Source: Oscillibacter ruminantium GH1 (GTDB lineage Bacteria > Bacillota > Clostridia > Oscillospirales > Oscillospiraceae). Taken from it: a stretch of 64,000 bases of DNA. A program made the position numbers and the translations under genes. This document shows, one piece after another, positions 53,381-62,602 of the stretch. Numbering within the stretch: the first letter of the stretch is position 1; every line of letters starts with the position of its first letter. Under the pieces are notes generated by a model. The model saw only the letters and a list, made by a program, of their open reading frames with translations, was not told where the DNA came from and ran no database searches. The DNA lies in assembly GCF_000307265.1 (NCBI RefSeq), contig NZ_DF158900.1, positions 208,849-272,848 on the forward strand, given 5' to 3'.

Positions 53381-55024
53381 ATGAACGGATTTGAAAAAGC
53401 GATCTCTGCCATTTCACCGAAGTGGGGAGCCTCCAGATCGGCGTTGCGGGCGAAGATTGCGCAGTCGGAAATGGATGCGGAACGATACCAGACAATAAGG
53501 GCGGTTATGACCGGATACAGCGAGGGCGGAGCATCGCATAGAAGTAAGGCGTTCCGTGGGAATCACGGCGTATCCGCAGATCCGCAGAGTGATATTGACG
53601 CCAATCTTCAAACACTGATCTCCCGGTCAAGACTCGCCTATATGACATATCCGGTGGCCACCTCGGCAGTGAACACAACGCGAACGAATGTAATCGGAAG
53701 CGGACTTCACCTGAAAGCGAGACTGGATTACGATCTATTACATCTTACTTCTGAACACGCCGAGGCTTGGGAAAACAAAATCGAACGGGAATTTTCACTA
53801 TGGGCAGAAAGTAAACTTTGCGATATCTACCGCTTGAATAATTTTTACGAGATGCAGAGTTTGTTTTTCATGGGGGAGCTAATGAACGGCGACGGAATAT
53901 GTCTGACGCCAATGGAAAAACCTACGAAATTCATGCCATATGGATTACGCCTGCGGCTGATCGAATCGGACAGGCTTTGCACGCCGGGGACGGAACTGGC
54001 GGCCTACGGAGGCCGACCGGTGTACTGGGGGCGCAACGAGAAAAACGGAAATAAAATCTATTCTGGCGTGGAGTTTAATGCGGCGGGTACGACGGTGGCC
54101 TATTGGTTTTCGTCCAGATATCCGTACATGCCGGGACAACCAGAGACGGACCCGCTGACATGGACGCGGGTACCGGCATACGGTGAGGAAACTGGAAGGC
54201 AAAACGTATTGCATATGTTTGAGCCGGAGCGAGCAGAGCAGCGCCGCGGTGTACCGTTTTTGGCCCCAGTGCTGGAAGAGCTATCTCAGTTGACCAAGTA
54301 TCAAAAAGCCGAACTCATGGCAGCCTTAGTCAGCGCTCTTTTCACGGCTTTTGTTACAACAGGCGGGTCTACGTCAACGCTTCCAATAGGCGAAGCGGTG
54401 GACGGCGAAGATCCCGGAACTCTGGCGGTTGCCGCGGGAGGAAAGGGAGATGATGAGTACAGACTGGGGAATGGAGCGATTGTGACGCTGGCGCCGGGCG
54501 AGAATGTAGAGTTTGCTGATCCGAAACGTCCGAACACGGCGTTTGAGGCATTTGTGTCGGCGACATGTCAGGGAATCGGGGCCGCACTGGAAATTCCAAA
54601 TGAATTGCTACTGAAAAAGTTTAGCGCCAGCTTTTCGGCATCCAGAGGTGCGCTGCTAGAAGCGTGGAAAATGTTTCGGATGCGCCGTGAGCGCATGGTG
54701 AGTCAATTCTGTCAGCCGGTATACGAACTGTTCCTAACGGAGGCTGTTGCTGCCGGACGCATTCATGCACCAGAATTTTTCAACGATCCAATTATTCGAA
54801 AAGCGTGGTGCGCGGCGGATTGGAATGGGCCGGCAGCCGGAATGCTAGACCCGCTGAAGGAAGTACAGGCAGCAGAAAAACGTGTTGCGAACGGTTTTGC
54901 GAGCCGAGAGGAAGAGACTCGTGGACTTACCGGAGGAGACTTTAAGCGCAACGCTATCCAGTTGAAAAACGAGAACAGGCTACTTGTGGATGCGCAGGCA
55001 GTACCTGATGTGAAAGGAGTATGA
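53381..55024 (+). CDS. Portal protein, lambda gpB family
   Basis: A 547-residue portal, the ring through which DNA enters. SRLAYMTYPVATSAVNTTRTNVIGSG near residue 84 and the block GIGAALEIPNELLLKKFSASFSASRGALLEAW are family signatures. GGGGG precedes the ATG. The protease follows four bases after the stop. Confidence 0.95.
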   Translation: MNGFEKAISAISPKWGASRSALRAKIAQSEMDAERYQTIRAVMTGYSEGGASHRSKAFRGNHGVSADPQSDIDANLQTLISRSRLAYMTYPVATSAVNTTRTNVIGSGLHLKARLDYDLLHLTSEHAEAWENKIEREFSLWAESKLCDIYRLNNFYEMQSLFFMGELMNGDGICLTPMEKPTKFMPYGLRLRLIESDRLCTPGTELAAYGGRPVYWGRNEKNGNKIYSGVEFNAAGTTVAYWFSSRYPYMPGQPETDPLTWTRVPAYGEETGRQNVLHMFEPERAEQRRGVPFLAPVLEELSQLTKYQKAELMAALVSALFTAFVTTGGSTSTLPIGEAVDGEDPGTLAVAAGGKGDDEYRLGNGAIVTLAPGENVEFADPKRPNTAFEAFVSATCQGIGAALEIPNELLLKKFSASFSASRGALLEAWKMFRMRRERMVSQFCQPVYELFLTEAVAAGRIHAPEFFNDPIIRKAWCAADWNGPAAGMLDPLKEVQAAEKRVANGFASREEETRGLTGGDFKRNAIQLKNENRLLVDAQAVPDVKGV

Positions 55025-55028
55025 AATA

Positions 55029-56195
55029 ATGCCTGAGGATGCAAGAGCGGTGAAACAAATGCGAACACTTCGAATTGCGTTGATGGAAGTCAGCTCCACC
55101 GTGACGGAAATTCACATTGACGATTATATCGCCAAAGAGAAGGAGCGTAATTGGTGGACGGGAGAAGTGATTGGAACAGAGGTCACGAGTAAAGAGTTCA
55201 TCGAACGGTTGGACGGTGTCACAACGCCGGAGGTTGTGGTAGTAATTAACAGCGGTGGCGGCGATGTCTGGGAAGGAGCTGCCATCGCCAATGCAATCAG
55301 AGACAAGCGTAGCGCCGGAATGAAGATTACGGCAAAGGTACCAGCACTCTGTGCGTCTGCCGCTATGGACATCGCCTGCGCCTGCGAATCAGTGTCCATC
55401 TATCGAAATGCATATATGATGATCCACGAGGCACGCGGCGGAGCATGGGGGCGAGAGGAAGATCTCCGCAGCACCGCTGAAATGTTGAAAACAATGAACT
55501 CGGCTGTTGCGCAGAATTACTCCAAAAAGTGCGGGGAGTCCATGGAACAAGTGCTCCAGTGGATGAATGAAACGAAGTGGTTTTGCGGGCAGGAGGCTCT
55601 TGATGCAGGGTTTGCAGATGTTCTGCTGGACGAAGAAACTGAGCAGACGGTGACAGAGCCGCAGGATCCGCAGCAGTTGTTCCTGCTGAACGGTGCGGCG
55701 GTGGCTGCCACAGACATTTCAAAGGCCCCGGCAGCGCTGAAAGCGCTGATGAATAAAAGGCAGATCAAAAATCAAGGACAGGAAGGAGATCCCAAAATGG
55801 CAGAGATCAAGACCATCGAGGAGATGAAGCAGGAGTATCCTGCGCTGTGCAAGCAGATGGAGGATGCTGCGGCAGAGGCGGCGGTGAAGCAAGAACGTAG
55901 CCGCATGAAGGCGCTGGACGCCGTTGCGGATAAGGTTCCGGCGGAGATGATGGAAGAGGCAAAGTATGACAAGCCCTGTGATGCGCAGGCGGTTGTCTAT
56001 CAGGCCGTCAAGGATGGAAAGCTGGTCAACAGCGTGGTGCTGGGTCAGCTGGCAAAGGACGCGCGCCCGACGGGGGAGGTCCCAGCGGGCGCAAACGGTG
56101 GGACACCGGAGGGAACTGCGCAGCTGACCACAGACGAGAAACACCGCGCGGAGGCGCGCGCGAGCTTTGAAGAGATCGCGAAAGCCAGAAAGTGA
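55029..56195 (+). CDS. ClpP-like head maturation protease with scaffold domain
   Basis: A 388-residue protein. Residues 30-200 are ClpP-like: INSGGGDVWEGAAIANAIR, catalytic Ser110 in LCASAAMDIA and His133 in MMIHEARGG. The last 132 residues are a helical scaffold that guides capsid assembly. An internal start at 55797 can give the scaffold alone. This is the lambda C/Nu3 arrangement. AAAGGAG lies upstream of the start. Confidence 0.93.
   Translation: MPEDARAVKQMRTLRIALMEVSSTVTEIHIDDYIAKEKERNWWTGEVIGTEVTSKEFIERLDGVTTPEVVVVINSGGGDVWEGAAIANAIRDKRSAGMKITAKVPALCASAAMDIACACESVSIYRNAYMMIHEARGGAWGREEDLRSTAEMLKTMNSAVAQNYSKKCGESMEQVLQWMNETKWFCGQEALDAGFADVLLDEETEQTVTEPQDPQQLFLLNGAAVAATDISKAPAALKALMNKRQIKNQGQEGDPKMAEIKTIEEMKQEYPALCKQMEDAAAEAAVKQERSRMKALDAVADKVPAEMMEEAKYDKPCDAQAVVYQAVKDGKLVNSVVLGQLAKDARPTGEVPAGANGGTPEGTAQLTTDEKHRAEARASFEEIAKARK
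55797..56195 (+). CDS. Nested scaffold protein from an internal start
   Basis: An in-frame ATG at 55797 with GGAAGGAG eight bases before it gives a 132-residue protein (MAEIKTIEEMKQEYPALCKQ at the start) that is the C-terminal part of the protease. Lambda makes Nu3 inside gene C in the same way. It should fill the procapsid and be removed by the protease. Confidence 0.75.
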   Translation: MAEIKTIEEMKQEYPALCKQMEDAAAEAAVKQERSRMKALDAVADKVPAEMMEEAKYDKPCDAQAVVYQAVKDGKLVNSVVLGQLAKDARPTGEVPAGANGGTPEGTAQLTTDEKHRAEARASFEEIAKARK

Positions 56196-56204
56196 GGGTA
56201 AAAA

Positions 56205-56615
56205 ATGAGCAGAGAAGTATTTAACTATGACGGCCTGATCGCCGGAGATGTTACCGAGATGGCGGCGACTATCGCGGTCAGTCAGGAGATCAAACGCGGA
56301 GATCTGCTGGTGTCCGCAACAACTGACGGCGTTCCTGCCGTTGGATTTTCTAAGGCGACCGTCAACCCGTCCACGGGGAAACTGACGGTTACCGGAGCGG
56401 TAACGGCGGTTTCGTTGACCGATTATGTGTATGCAATTGCCGCGGAGGACGTGACTACTACGTCCAGCGCAACCGCGAAAACTTCCGTTTACAAAAACGG
56501 ATATTTTAACAAGGCGAAGGTCGGACTTCCGTCAGAGTTTGCTGAGGGCAATAGACTTGCCCTTTCTGTGCAGGGAATTATCCTGAGCGACGGCAAGTCC
56601 GGCGACATTTCTTGA
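56205..56615 (+). CDS. Head decoration protein, gpD-like
   Basis: A 136-residue beta-rich protein just before the major capsid, the place of lambda gpD which stabilises the shell. Domain segments: IKRGDLLVSATTDGVPAVG, YKNGYFNKAKV, LSVQGIILS. GAGGG precedes the ATG. Confidence 0.85.
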   Translation: MSREVFNYDGLIAGDVTEMAATIAVSQEIKRGDLLVSATTDGVPAVGFSKATVNPSTGKLTVTGAVTAVSLTDYVYAIAAEDVTTTSSATAKTSVYKNGYFNKAKVGLPSEFAEGNRLALSVQGIILSDGKSGDIS

Positions 56616-56629
56616 GGAGGTAAGAGAAA

Positions 56630-57691
56630 ATGGCTATTGATATTTTTGACCCCATTGAGCTTCAGGAGGCGGTACGCGTGATGCCGCATAAAGCGTCTTT
56701 CCTGAAGGACACACTTTTCAACAGCGACAAGCTCCACGCCACAACGGACGTGATGGTGGACTTCAAGAAGGGACAGCGCAGGGTAGCAACCTTCGTCAAT
56801 GACAACGCCGTGGCACCGGTGACCGGGAAGATTGGCTATGCTACGAACACGTTTGAAACGCCTTTGGTGTCCCCGAAAGATGTGACTACCATTCTGGACA
56901 CCATGAAGCGCGTTCCGGGTGAGGTGCTGATGAACTCCGGTATGACACCGGAGGGACGCGCACGGGAGTTGCTTCTGGATGCGCTGACCGACTTTGAAAC
57001 CCAGATTATTCTGCGTGAAGAGGTCATGTGCGCGCAGGCCCTGTTCACCGGAAAGATTCCTGTGATTGGCGAAGGTGTAAACCGCACAATCACGTTCAGC
57101 GGATTCACGCACAACGGCAGTGCGTCCACCCTTTGGGACGCAAGTGGTTCAACCGCAGACCCCATTGAGGATCTGAAGGTATGGGTTTCTGCCTGCCAGA
57201 AGGACGGAAGCCGGACACCCACTATCTGCGTGTTCAGCCCAAACGCCTACGCCGCGTTTGTGGCGCGTTGCATGGCAATCGGGTATTTCGATCAGGCCAA
57301 CTATCTGAACGTAGCAATCGATCCCAGCTTTAAAGCCGAGAATGTGAGCTACTGTGGATATCTGAAGGACCCGGCGCTGGAACTGTACGTATACAACGAC
57401 TGGTATCAGGATGACTGGACCACGCCCGGGACCGTGACTACACTGCCGATTATCCCCAAGGGTAAGCTGCTGCTGGCATCCCAAAATTGCCACTTCCCGA
57501 CTCATTATGGCGTTCTGGCATATGCCGACGAGGCTTCCGGTGAACTGCGGAGCGTTATGGCAAAGCGCCTTGCGGACAGTTGGATGCAGAAGGAGCCTGC
57601 GGCACGTTTCCTGAAGCTGATGTCCCGACCGCTGCCCTGCCCTATTGAGGTGGACAGCTGGTATGCTGCAACTGTTGCGGCAACGACCTGA
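56630..57691 (+). CDS. Major capsid protein, gpE family
   Basis: A 353-residue capsid protein. FLKDTLFNS, TPEGRARELLLDALTDFE and DSWMQKEPAARFLKLMSRPL near the end are typical of the lambda E family. It forms the icosahedral shell. GAGGAGG precedes the ATG. Confidence 0.95.
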   Translation: MAIDIFDPIELQEAVRVMPHKASFLKDTLFNSDKLHATTDVMVDFKKGQRRVATFVNDNAVAPVTGKIGYATNTFETPLVSPKDVTTILDTMKRVPGEVLMNSGMTPEGRARELLLDALTDFETQIILREEVMCAQALFTGKIPVIGEGVNRTITFSGFTHNGSASTLWDASGSTADPIEDLKVWVSACQKDGSRTPTICVFSPNAYAAFVARCMAIGYFDQANYLNVAIDPSFKAENVSYCGYLKDPALELYVYNDWYQDDWTTPGTVTTLPIIPKGKLLLASQNCHFPTHYGVLAYADEASGELRSVMAKRLADSWMQKEPAARFLKLMSRPLPCPIEVDSWYAATVAATT

Positions 57692-57703
57692 TAGGAGAAG
57701 ACG

Positions 57704-58012
57704 ATGAAAAAAGCGAATGTGAAGAAGAGTAACCAATCGACGGACGGCCTGATGGCCGTCCGCGTCGTTTGTGGAACAGTGCTGCATGGCGGTGTAATTT
57801 ACGGCGTAAACGAGCAGTTGCAGGTAAATGCAGAGCAGGCGAAGGCACTGATTTTCAACGGATATGTTGAAACTGCTGAACCAGCGAAGGCCGGAACCGA
57901 CAACGCCGAACCTGCGGATGCCGAGCAAGACACAGGTGACCAAGAGACTGCCGAGAGCGGAGAAGAAGGGCGAAACGAAGAAGGACCGGAAACGGGATTG
58001 CCGGAGGAATGA
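57704..58012 (+). CDS. Phage head protein, FI-like place
   Basis: A 102-residue protein. The first 60 residues look folded (RVVCGTVLHGGVIYGVNEQLQV); the last 40 are acidic and disordered. It lies in the place of lambda FI/head-completion genes. Confidence 0.6.
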   Translation: MKKANVKKSNQSTDGLMAVRVVCGTVLHGGVIYGVNEQLQVNAEQAKALIFNGYVETAEPAKAGTDNAEPADAEQDTGDQETAESGEEGRNEEGPETGLPEE

Positions 58013-58024
58013 GGTAAAGCCAAC

Positions 58025-58357
58025 GTGAATTTTAAAGATCAAATGCAGCGGGATCTGTCTTCCGTGTTTATGAACACGGAAGAATTCGCGGATTTCTTCA
58101 CAATCAACGGATGCGCTATCAAGGCTGTTGAGGACGGAGAAGATTTGATTCGCCGCATTCAAACAGACTACGGCGGAATGGCGATTGGCGATTTGATGCT
58201 GCACGTTCCTGAAACCGAATGGGCAAAGGTGCCAAAGGTATCGAATCCTCCACATCAGGGAGACGCAGTCACCGTGGGAAAAATACCGGCAATTGTGTTC
58301 ACCTGCGCGAGAAATCAGGGGATGCTGGACATCATCTTCCAGTACAAGAGGAAGTGA
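58025..58357 (+). CDS. Probable head-tail connector
   Basis: A 110-residue protein starting with GTG. FFTINGCAIKAV and FQYKRK with a beta-rich middle resemble lambda FII-type connectors. Only four bases separate it from the next gene. Confidence 0.65.
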   Translation: MNFKDQMQRDLSSVFMNTEEFADFFTINGCAIKAVEDGEDLIRRIQTDYGGMAIGDLMLHVPETEWAKVPKVSNPPHQGDAVTVGKIPAIVFTCARNQGMLDIIFQYKRK

Positions 58358-58361
58358 TATC

Positions 58362-58619
58362 GTGAAGGTGCAGGCTATGAAGCGGAACAGGAGGCGGTAT
58401 CCTTTGGCTGATGTCTACCAGAAGAAATATGTTTCCTCACAGGGAGAGCGATGGGATACCATCGCTCTCGCCTTTTATGGAAATGCCTTGAATGTTTCAC
58501 CGTTAATAGAGGCAAATCCAAAGTACCGAAGCGTCGTGGTATTTCCTGCTGGGTACGAGTTGACGATCCCAATTTTGGAAGAGAACGCCGCAGAGAGCCT
58601 ACCGCCTTGGAAACGCTGA
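58362..58619 (+). CDS. Tail protein X (LysM-like)
   Basis: An 85-residue protein with a LysM-like stretch QGERWDTIALAFYGN and AGYELTIPIL, the P2 gpX type. GTG at 58362 has AGAGGAAG in front. It is the first baseplate-module gene. Confidence 0.8.
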   Translation: MKVQAMKRNRRRYPLADVYQKKYVSSQGERWDTIALAFYGNALNVSPLIEANPKYRSVVVFPAGYELTIPILEENAAESLPPWKR

Positions 58620-58631
58620 GGGGGAGTAAAC

Positions 58632-59474
58632 ATGAGCGTTGGTGCATTTGGAGATCATGAATTCGGAGTATCGGAGAACTGCATTCGAATTCCGAAAGAT
58701 TTTGAGTTCACGGAGAGCCTTAATTTTGAAATGCAGAGCAGAACCGGAAAAAAGCCGGCGACTTACGTCAAAGGGCAAGGGGAAATGACGTTTCCAATGG
58801 CTATCCATCTGGACGCGCGGATGCTGGATACCGACATTGTATCGGAGATTGGTTGGTGGACCGACGCCATGCGCAAGCAGAAAAAAGAAAAACTGTATCT
58901 GTTTGGGCATTATTGGGGAACCAATAGCTTCATCGTGACATCTGTGCATCCATTCAACACCCGGACAGTTGGAAAGACCATGCTGTCCTGCGATCTTGAG
59001 GTTACGTTGACGGAGTGGGTGGCGGAGGGAAGCGCTGAGAAGAACAGTACCAGTGCTGCTGCCACAGACGTCAAATACGCTGCATCATCAGTGACTAAAA
59101 AAGCAGCTGATGTAAAATCATCGCAAACTTCGGCCACATCGGCTACGGTAAGTCCAAGAACAGCCGAACAGATTGCAAAGGCACAGGTGGCTACCGCTAC
59201 TGTAACGGTTCTGGCCGCTACAAAAAAGACGGGGACGCTGTTGCTAGCAGCGGCAGGAAGCCGCGGCGGCGGAAGAGTTCAGCAGATGCATCCCGGAAAG
59301 GTACTATCGGTTGAGGATGGAGCAATCTTGACCGTTACGTGGGACAGCAGCAAGACCTACTGGGTGAAAATATACTACGCCAGAGGAGAAACACAGCTGG
59401 CTTATGGGAACAAGGGGAAACTTGGGCCGGTCCAGATAAAAAGCGGAGTGGTAATTAAAGCGTGTTGGAGATGA
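58632..59474 (+). CDS. Tail assembly protein, gpU-like
   Basis: A 280-residue protein. The N-terminal 130 residues look like P2 gpU (starts MSVGAFGDHEFGV and reads GTNSFIVTSVHPF). A Ser/Ala/Thr linker (about 135-180) leads to a C-terminal part with AAAGSRGGGRVQ. That tail is not standard for gpU. Confidence 0.65.
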   Translation: MSVGAFGDHEFGVSENCIRIPKDFEFTESLNFEMQSRTGKKPATYVKGQGEMTFPMAIHLDARMLDTDIVSEIGWWTDAMRKQKKEKLYLFGHYWGTNSFIVTSVHPFNTRTVGKTMLSCDLEVTLTEWVAEGSAEKNSTSAAATDVKYAASSVTKKAADVKSSQTSATSATVSPRTAEQIAKAQVATATVTVLAATKKTGTLLLAAAGSRGGGRVQQMHPGKVLSVEDGAILTVTWDSSKTYWVKIYYARGETQLAYGNKGKLGPVQIKSGVVIKACWR

Positions 59475-59478
59475 TCGA

Positions 59479-59778
59479 ATGACAATTGCGGTAAATGTGA
59501 GTGAAAGCGTAGACTGGGAGGCCGATGCCAATGCGCAGCTGAGAAACAACATCCTAAACATTCTAAAAACTAGAAGGGGAGAAGTTCCGTTTATGCCGGG
59601 GCTGGGGCTGGAAGGAAAATATACCGGCCACCCGGTATCAGAGATCGGCCCAGCGCTGCGAAATGATATCACAGAACAGCTTGAAAAGTGGATGCCAGGG
59701 GTTGAGATTGGGAGCATTTCGATCACCACCGATGCAAGCGGGAACTTGAACGTAGAAGTTGAGGTGAATGGGACATGA
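59479..59778 (+). CDS. Baseplate protein W (gp25-like)
   Basis: A 99-residue gpW/gp25-type protein with LNILKTRRGEVPFMPGLGLEGKY. It links the baseplate to the tube. Overlaps J by four bases. Confidence 0.85.
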   Translation: MTIAVNVSESVDWEADANAQLRNNILNILKTRRGEVPFMPGLGLEGKYTGHPVSEIGPALRNDITEQLEKWMPGVEIGSISITTDASGNLNVEVEVNGT

Positions 59779-60875
59779 GCCTTTTTGTAGAAACAGATGT
59801 TGAAACGACAGTCAAGGAACTGCTGGCCGACTTCGAAGCGGAAACGGGAACTGTTCTGGCCGCAAGCGATCAACGGAGAATCTTTCTAATGGGATTCGCG
59901 TATGCGCTGGCGGTGTTTCGGAACGATTTGGAGGAGACTGGAAAGCTCAATCTGCTGCGGTACTCTTCCGGAGAGGCGCTGGACGCCATAGGGGAGTTGA
60001 TGGGTGTGAGAAGAGGTAACGCGGCGGGGGCCAAATGTACACTGAAATTTACGCTGTCGGCGGTGCAGGCAAGCGCGGTATATATCCCGGCCGGGACACG
60101 AGCGACGCCAGACGGAAACCTGTTTTTTGCCACGGATGAAGCGCTGGTAATTGCTGCGGGGGACCAGACCGGGACCGTTGGGGCGACTTGCACGGTAGCA
60201 GGAGAAGCGGGAAACGGCTATGTAGTAGGGCAAATCGACACGCTGGTGGACGGTGTGACCTACGTAATCTCTGTGACTAACACCACAGAATCGTCCGGGG
60301 GAGCAGACAAAGAGGGAGATGACGATTTGCGGGATCGTATCCGGGAGGCTCCGTTCAGCTTTTCCACATGCGGGCCGACGGGGGCTTATAAGTATTGGGC
60401 AATGTCGGCATCTTCAGATATCGCGGACGTGGCGGTGGACAGCCCAAGCGCCGGGACCGTGCGTATCGCGGTGATCAAATCGGGTGGCGTTATTCCGGAA
60501 TCAACAGATGCGGTGATGGCAGCGGTTTCTGCCGCGTGTTCCGCATCGGATCGGCGCCCGCTGACGGATAACGTCTCCGTGGTGCCGGCCACGGCAGTGG
60601 AGACATCCATAACGCTGACCTACTACGTATCAAATGACGACATCGGGCAGCTGGCCGCCATTCAAGAGGCAGTGGATGCCGCTGTGGAGGAATATAAAGC
60701 GTGGCAGACGACCTCCATCGGGAAGGATATCAACCCTGACAGACTGCACAAGATGGTTATGGATGCAGGGGCATCACGCTGCACAATCACTGCGCCGGTC
60801 TACACAGCGGTTACATCTCCAAACGTGGCCCAGTTTACGGCCACGTCGGTTACATTCGGAGGAATGAGCGAATGA
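59775..60875 (+). CDS. Baseplate protein J
   Basis: A 366-residue J-type protein with YSSGEALDAIGELMGVRR and YIPAGTRATPDGNLFFATDEAL, the family signature, and TESSGGADKEGDDDLRDRI in the middle. It forms the baseplate wedge. Confidence 0.92.
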   Translation: MSLFVETDVETTVKELLADFEAETGTVLAASDQRRIFLMGFAYALAVFRNDLEETGKLNLLRYSSGEALDAIGELMGVRRGNAAGAKCTLKFTLSAVQASAVYIPAGTRATPDGNLFFATDEALVIAAGDQTGTVGATCTVAGEAGNGYVVGQIDTLVDGVTYVISVTNTTESSGGADKEGDDDLRDRIREAPFSFSTCGPTGAYKYWAMSASSDIADVAVDSPSAGTVRIAVIKSGGVIPESTDAVMAAVSAACSASDRRPLTDNVSVVPATAVETSITLTYYVSNDDIGQLAAIQEAVDAAVEEYKAWQTTSIGKDINPDRLHKMVMDAGASRCTITAPVYTAVTSPNVAQFTATSVTFGGMSE

Positions 60876-61114
60876 GCGGCGGAGTCGTAATGGGTGTGAT
60901 ATCCGCAGTCAACGGAAACGAGGCGGAGGTAAGTTGCCCAGAGTTGGACGGATGCGTCACCGCGGCGCTTCCGCTGCTCAGCCCAAACCATGACCGCTAT
61001 GTGATTGATTCAAGAGGCGTGGAGTGCCCAGTACAGGAACGGTACCACGTCGGTCAGTGGGTCATTGTGGCGGTATGCGGAGAAGATATTAACAAAGGCG
61101 TGGTGATCACATGA
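60872..61114 (+). CDS. Short OB-fold protein, gpV-like position
   Basis: An 80-residue protein with an OB-like pattern (VMGVISAVNGNEAEVSCPELDG and VGQWVIVAVCG). It sits between J and D, where a spike protein (gpV) would be, but is only about 40% of the length, without the beta-helix tip. Overlaps both neighbours by four bases. Confidence 0.6.
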   Translation: MSGGVVMGVISAVNGNEAEVSCPELDGCVTAALPLLSPNHDRYVIDSRGVECPVQERYHVGQWVIVAVCGEDINKGVVIT

Positions 61115-62025
61115 ACCTGATTTACAACGGAGTGGACATCACCGAAAGCGTTAGCCTGACTAATGGAAAGTTGGTAGACAGCGGCGGAGGGCAGGCAGAT
61201 ATGGCGACGCTGGCTTTTTCAGATACGGGGAAATTGTGGGGTGGATGGAACCCATCTAGAAATGACACCATGGAGGTAAAGACGGGAAACTTTTCAACCG
61301 GAAAGCTGTTTGTCCACGCCATTGATTACCCGGACGGAGTTTGCACCGTGCGGGCAGTATCCGTGCCACGGGATGCTTATCGGCCACGGGATAAAATCTG
61401 GAGAAAGGTATCTCTGATGGAAGTGGCAAACGATGTGGCGAATCGGTGCGGGCTGACACTGAAGACCTATGATATTGCGGACCGCAAGTATAAGGCCCTG
61501 ACACAGCAGAACATGGCGGACCTCGCATTTCTCACATGGCTATGCCTGCGGGAAAGCATCGCTGTGAAAGCCTGCAACGGAAATCTGGTGTTGTTTTCAG
61601 AACTGGCATTTGAGCAGAAAACGCCGCAAATCACCATCAAACGCAGCGATGCAGAGGATGCGGTGACGTTTCGAACGGGGGCAGCACTGGCCGGATGCAC
61701 CGTTAAGGGCGCCACATTTGGGGTGGGGGCGTTTTCGGGGACGGCGAAAGATGTGAACGGGACCGGAGCCAAGACGATTAGCGAGACGGTGTGGACACAG
61801 GGGGAAGCGCAGCGATTTGCCAGCGGGTATCTGCGGGCAGCCAACAAGCATTTTAAAACGGCGGAGCTTCCAATGCGGTCACTGACGGAAGTAGCCGGAG
61901 GAAGTACCGTGATGCTGTCAGGGTTTGGAACAGGAAACGACGGGAACTGGTACGTTGAAACCGTCTCACATGATCTCAAACATACGACAAGCGCGCTGCA
62001 ACTGCGGCGCGCTTTGGCCTATTAG
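61111..62025 (+). CDS. Tail hub protein, late control D-like
   Basis: A 304-residue protein of the gpD/hub type (DVANRCGLTLKTYDIADRKYK and LTWLCLRESIAVKACNGNLVLFS). It forms the hub under the tube. Overlaps the previous gene. Confidence 0.8.
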   Translation: MNLIYNGVDITESVSLTNGKLVDSGGGQADMATLAFSDTGKLWGGWNPSRNDTMEVKTGNFSTGKLFVHAIDYPDGVCTVRAVSVPRDAYRPRDKIWRKVSLMEVANDVANRCGLTLKTYDIADRKYKALTQQNMADLAFLTWLCLRESIAVKACNGNLVLFSELAFEQKTPQITIKRSDAEDAVTFRTGAALAGCTVKGATFGVGAFSGTAKDVNGTGAKTISETVWTQGEAQRFASGYLRAANKHFKTAELPMRSLTEVAGGSTVMLSGFGTGNDGNWYVETVSHDLKHTTSALQLRRALAY

Positions 62026-62036
62026 GAGGTGGGAGC

Positions 62037-62588
62037 TTGAACGCATCGGAAATCGATCTAAAAAGTTTGCTCCCGGTATGGATGCAAGATGATACCACCG
62101 CGGCGGGGATGGCTTATGCGGTCGAAAATCAGCTAAAAAAGGTTGCGGCGGAGATATCTCTGGTGGGCATATATGCCCGTATTCCTACAATGGGGAAGGA
62201 TCTGCTGGACCAAGTGGCGTGGAGCCTGAACATCCCGGAGTACCGGAGCGAATACGGGACGGATGTGAAGCGTCGACTGGTGCAGACGGCCATTCAGACA
62301 CACCGCCTGCGTGGCACGAAAGCGGCTGTGGAAAAAGTTGTGACGGATATTTTCGGTGACGGATGGGTGGAGGAGTGGTTTGAGTATGGTGGTGGAGCCT
62401 ATAAATTCAAGGTGCATACTACAAACATTGGAGCCGTCGACGCTGATGCAGCAGCTTTTGACCACGCGGTGGAGAACACTAAAAACCTGCGTAGTGTCCT
62501 AGAGGAAATTGTGATTGAAGCCTCCGGTCAGCTGATGATGTATGCGGCGGCGGTGATACGAGTTCAGGAAACCATCTACATTAACTAA
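62037..62588 (+). CDS. Tail protein I
   Basis: A 183-residue protein I with LLPVWMQDDTTAAGMAYAVENQLKKV split over residues 11-36 and LRGTKAAVEKVVTDIFGDGWVEEW. It connects baseplate and fibres. TTG start after GGAGG. Confidence 0.85.
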   Translation: MNASEIDLKSLLPVWMQDDTTAAGMAYAVENQLKKVAAEISLVGIYARIPTMGKDLLDQVAWSLNIPEYRSEYGTDVKRRLVQTAIQTHRLRGTKAAVEKVVTDIFGDGWVEEWFEYGGGAYKFKVHTTNIGAVDADAAAFDHAVENTKNLRSVLEEIVIEASGQLMMYAAAVIRVQETIYIN

Positions 62589-62602
62589 GGAAGGGGAAAG
62601 CT

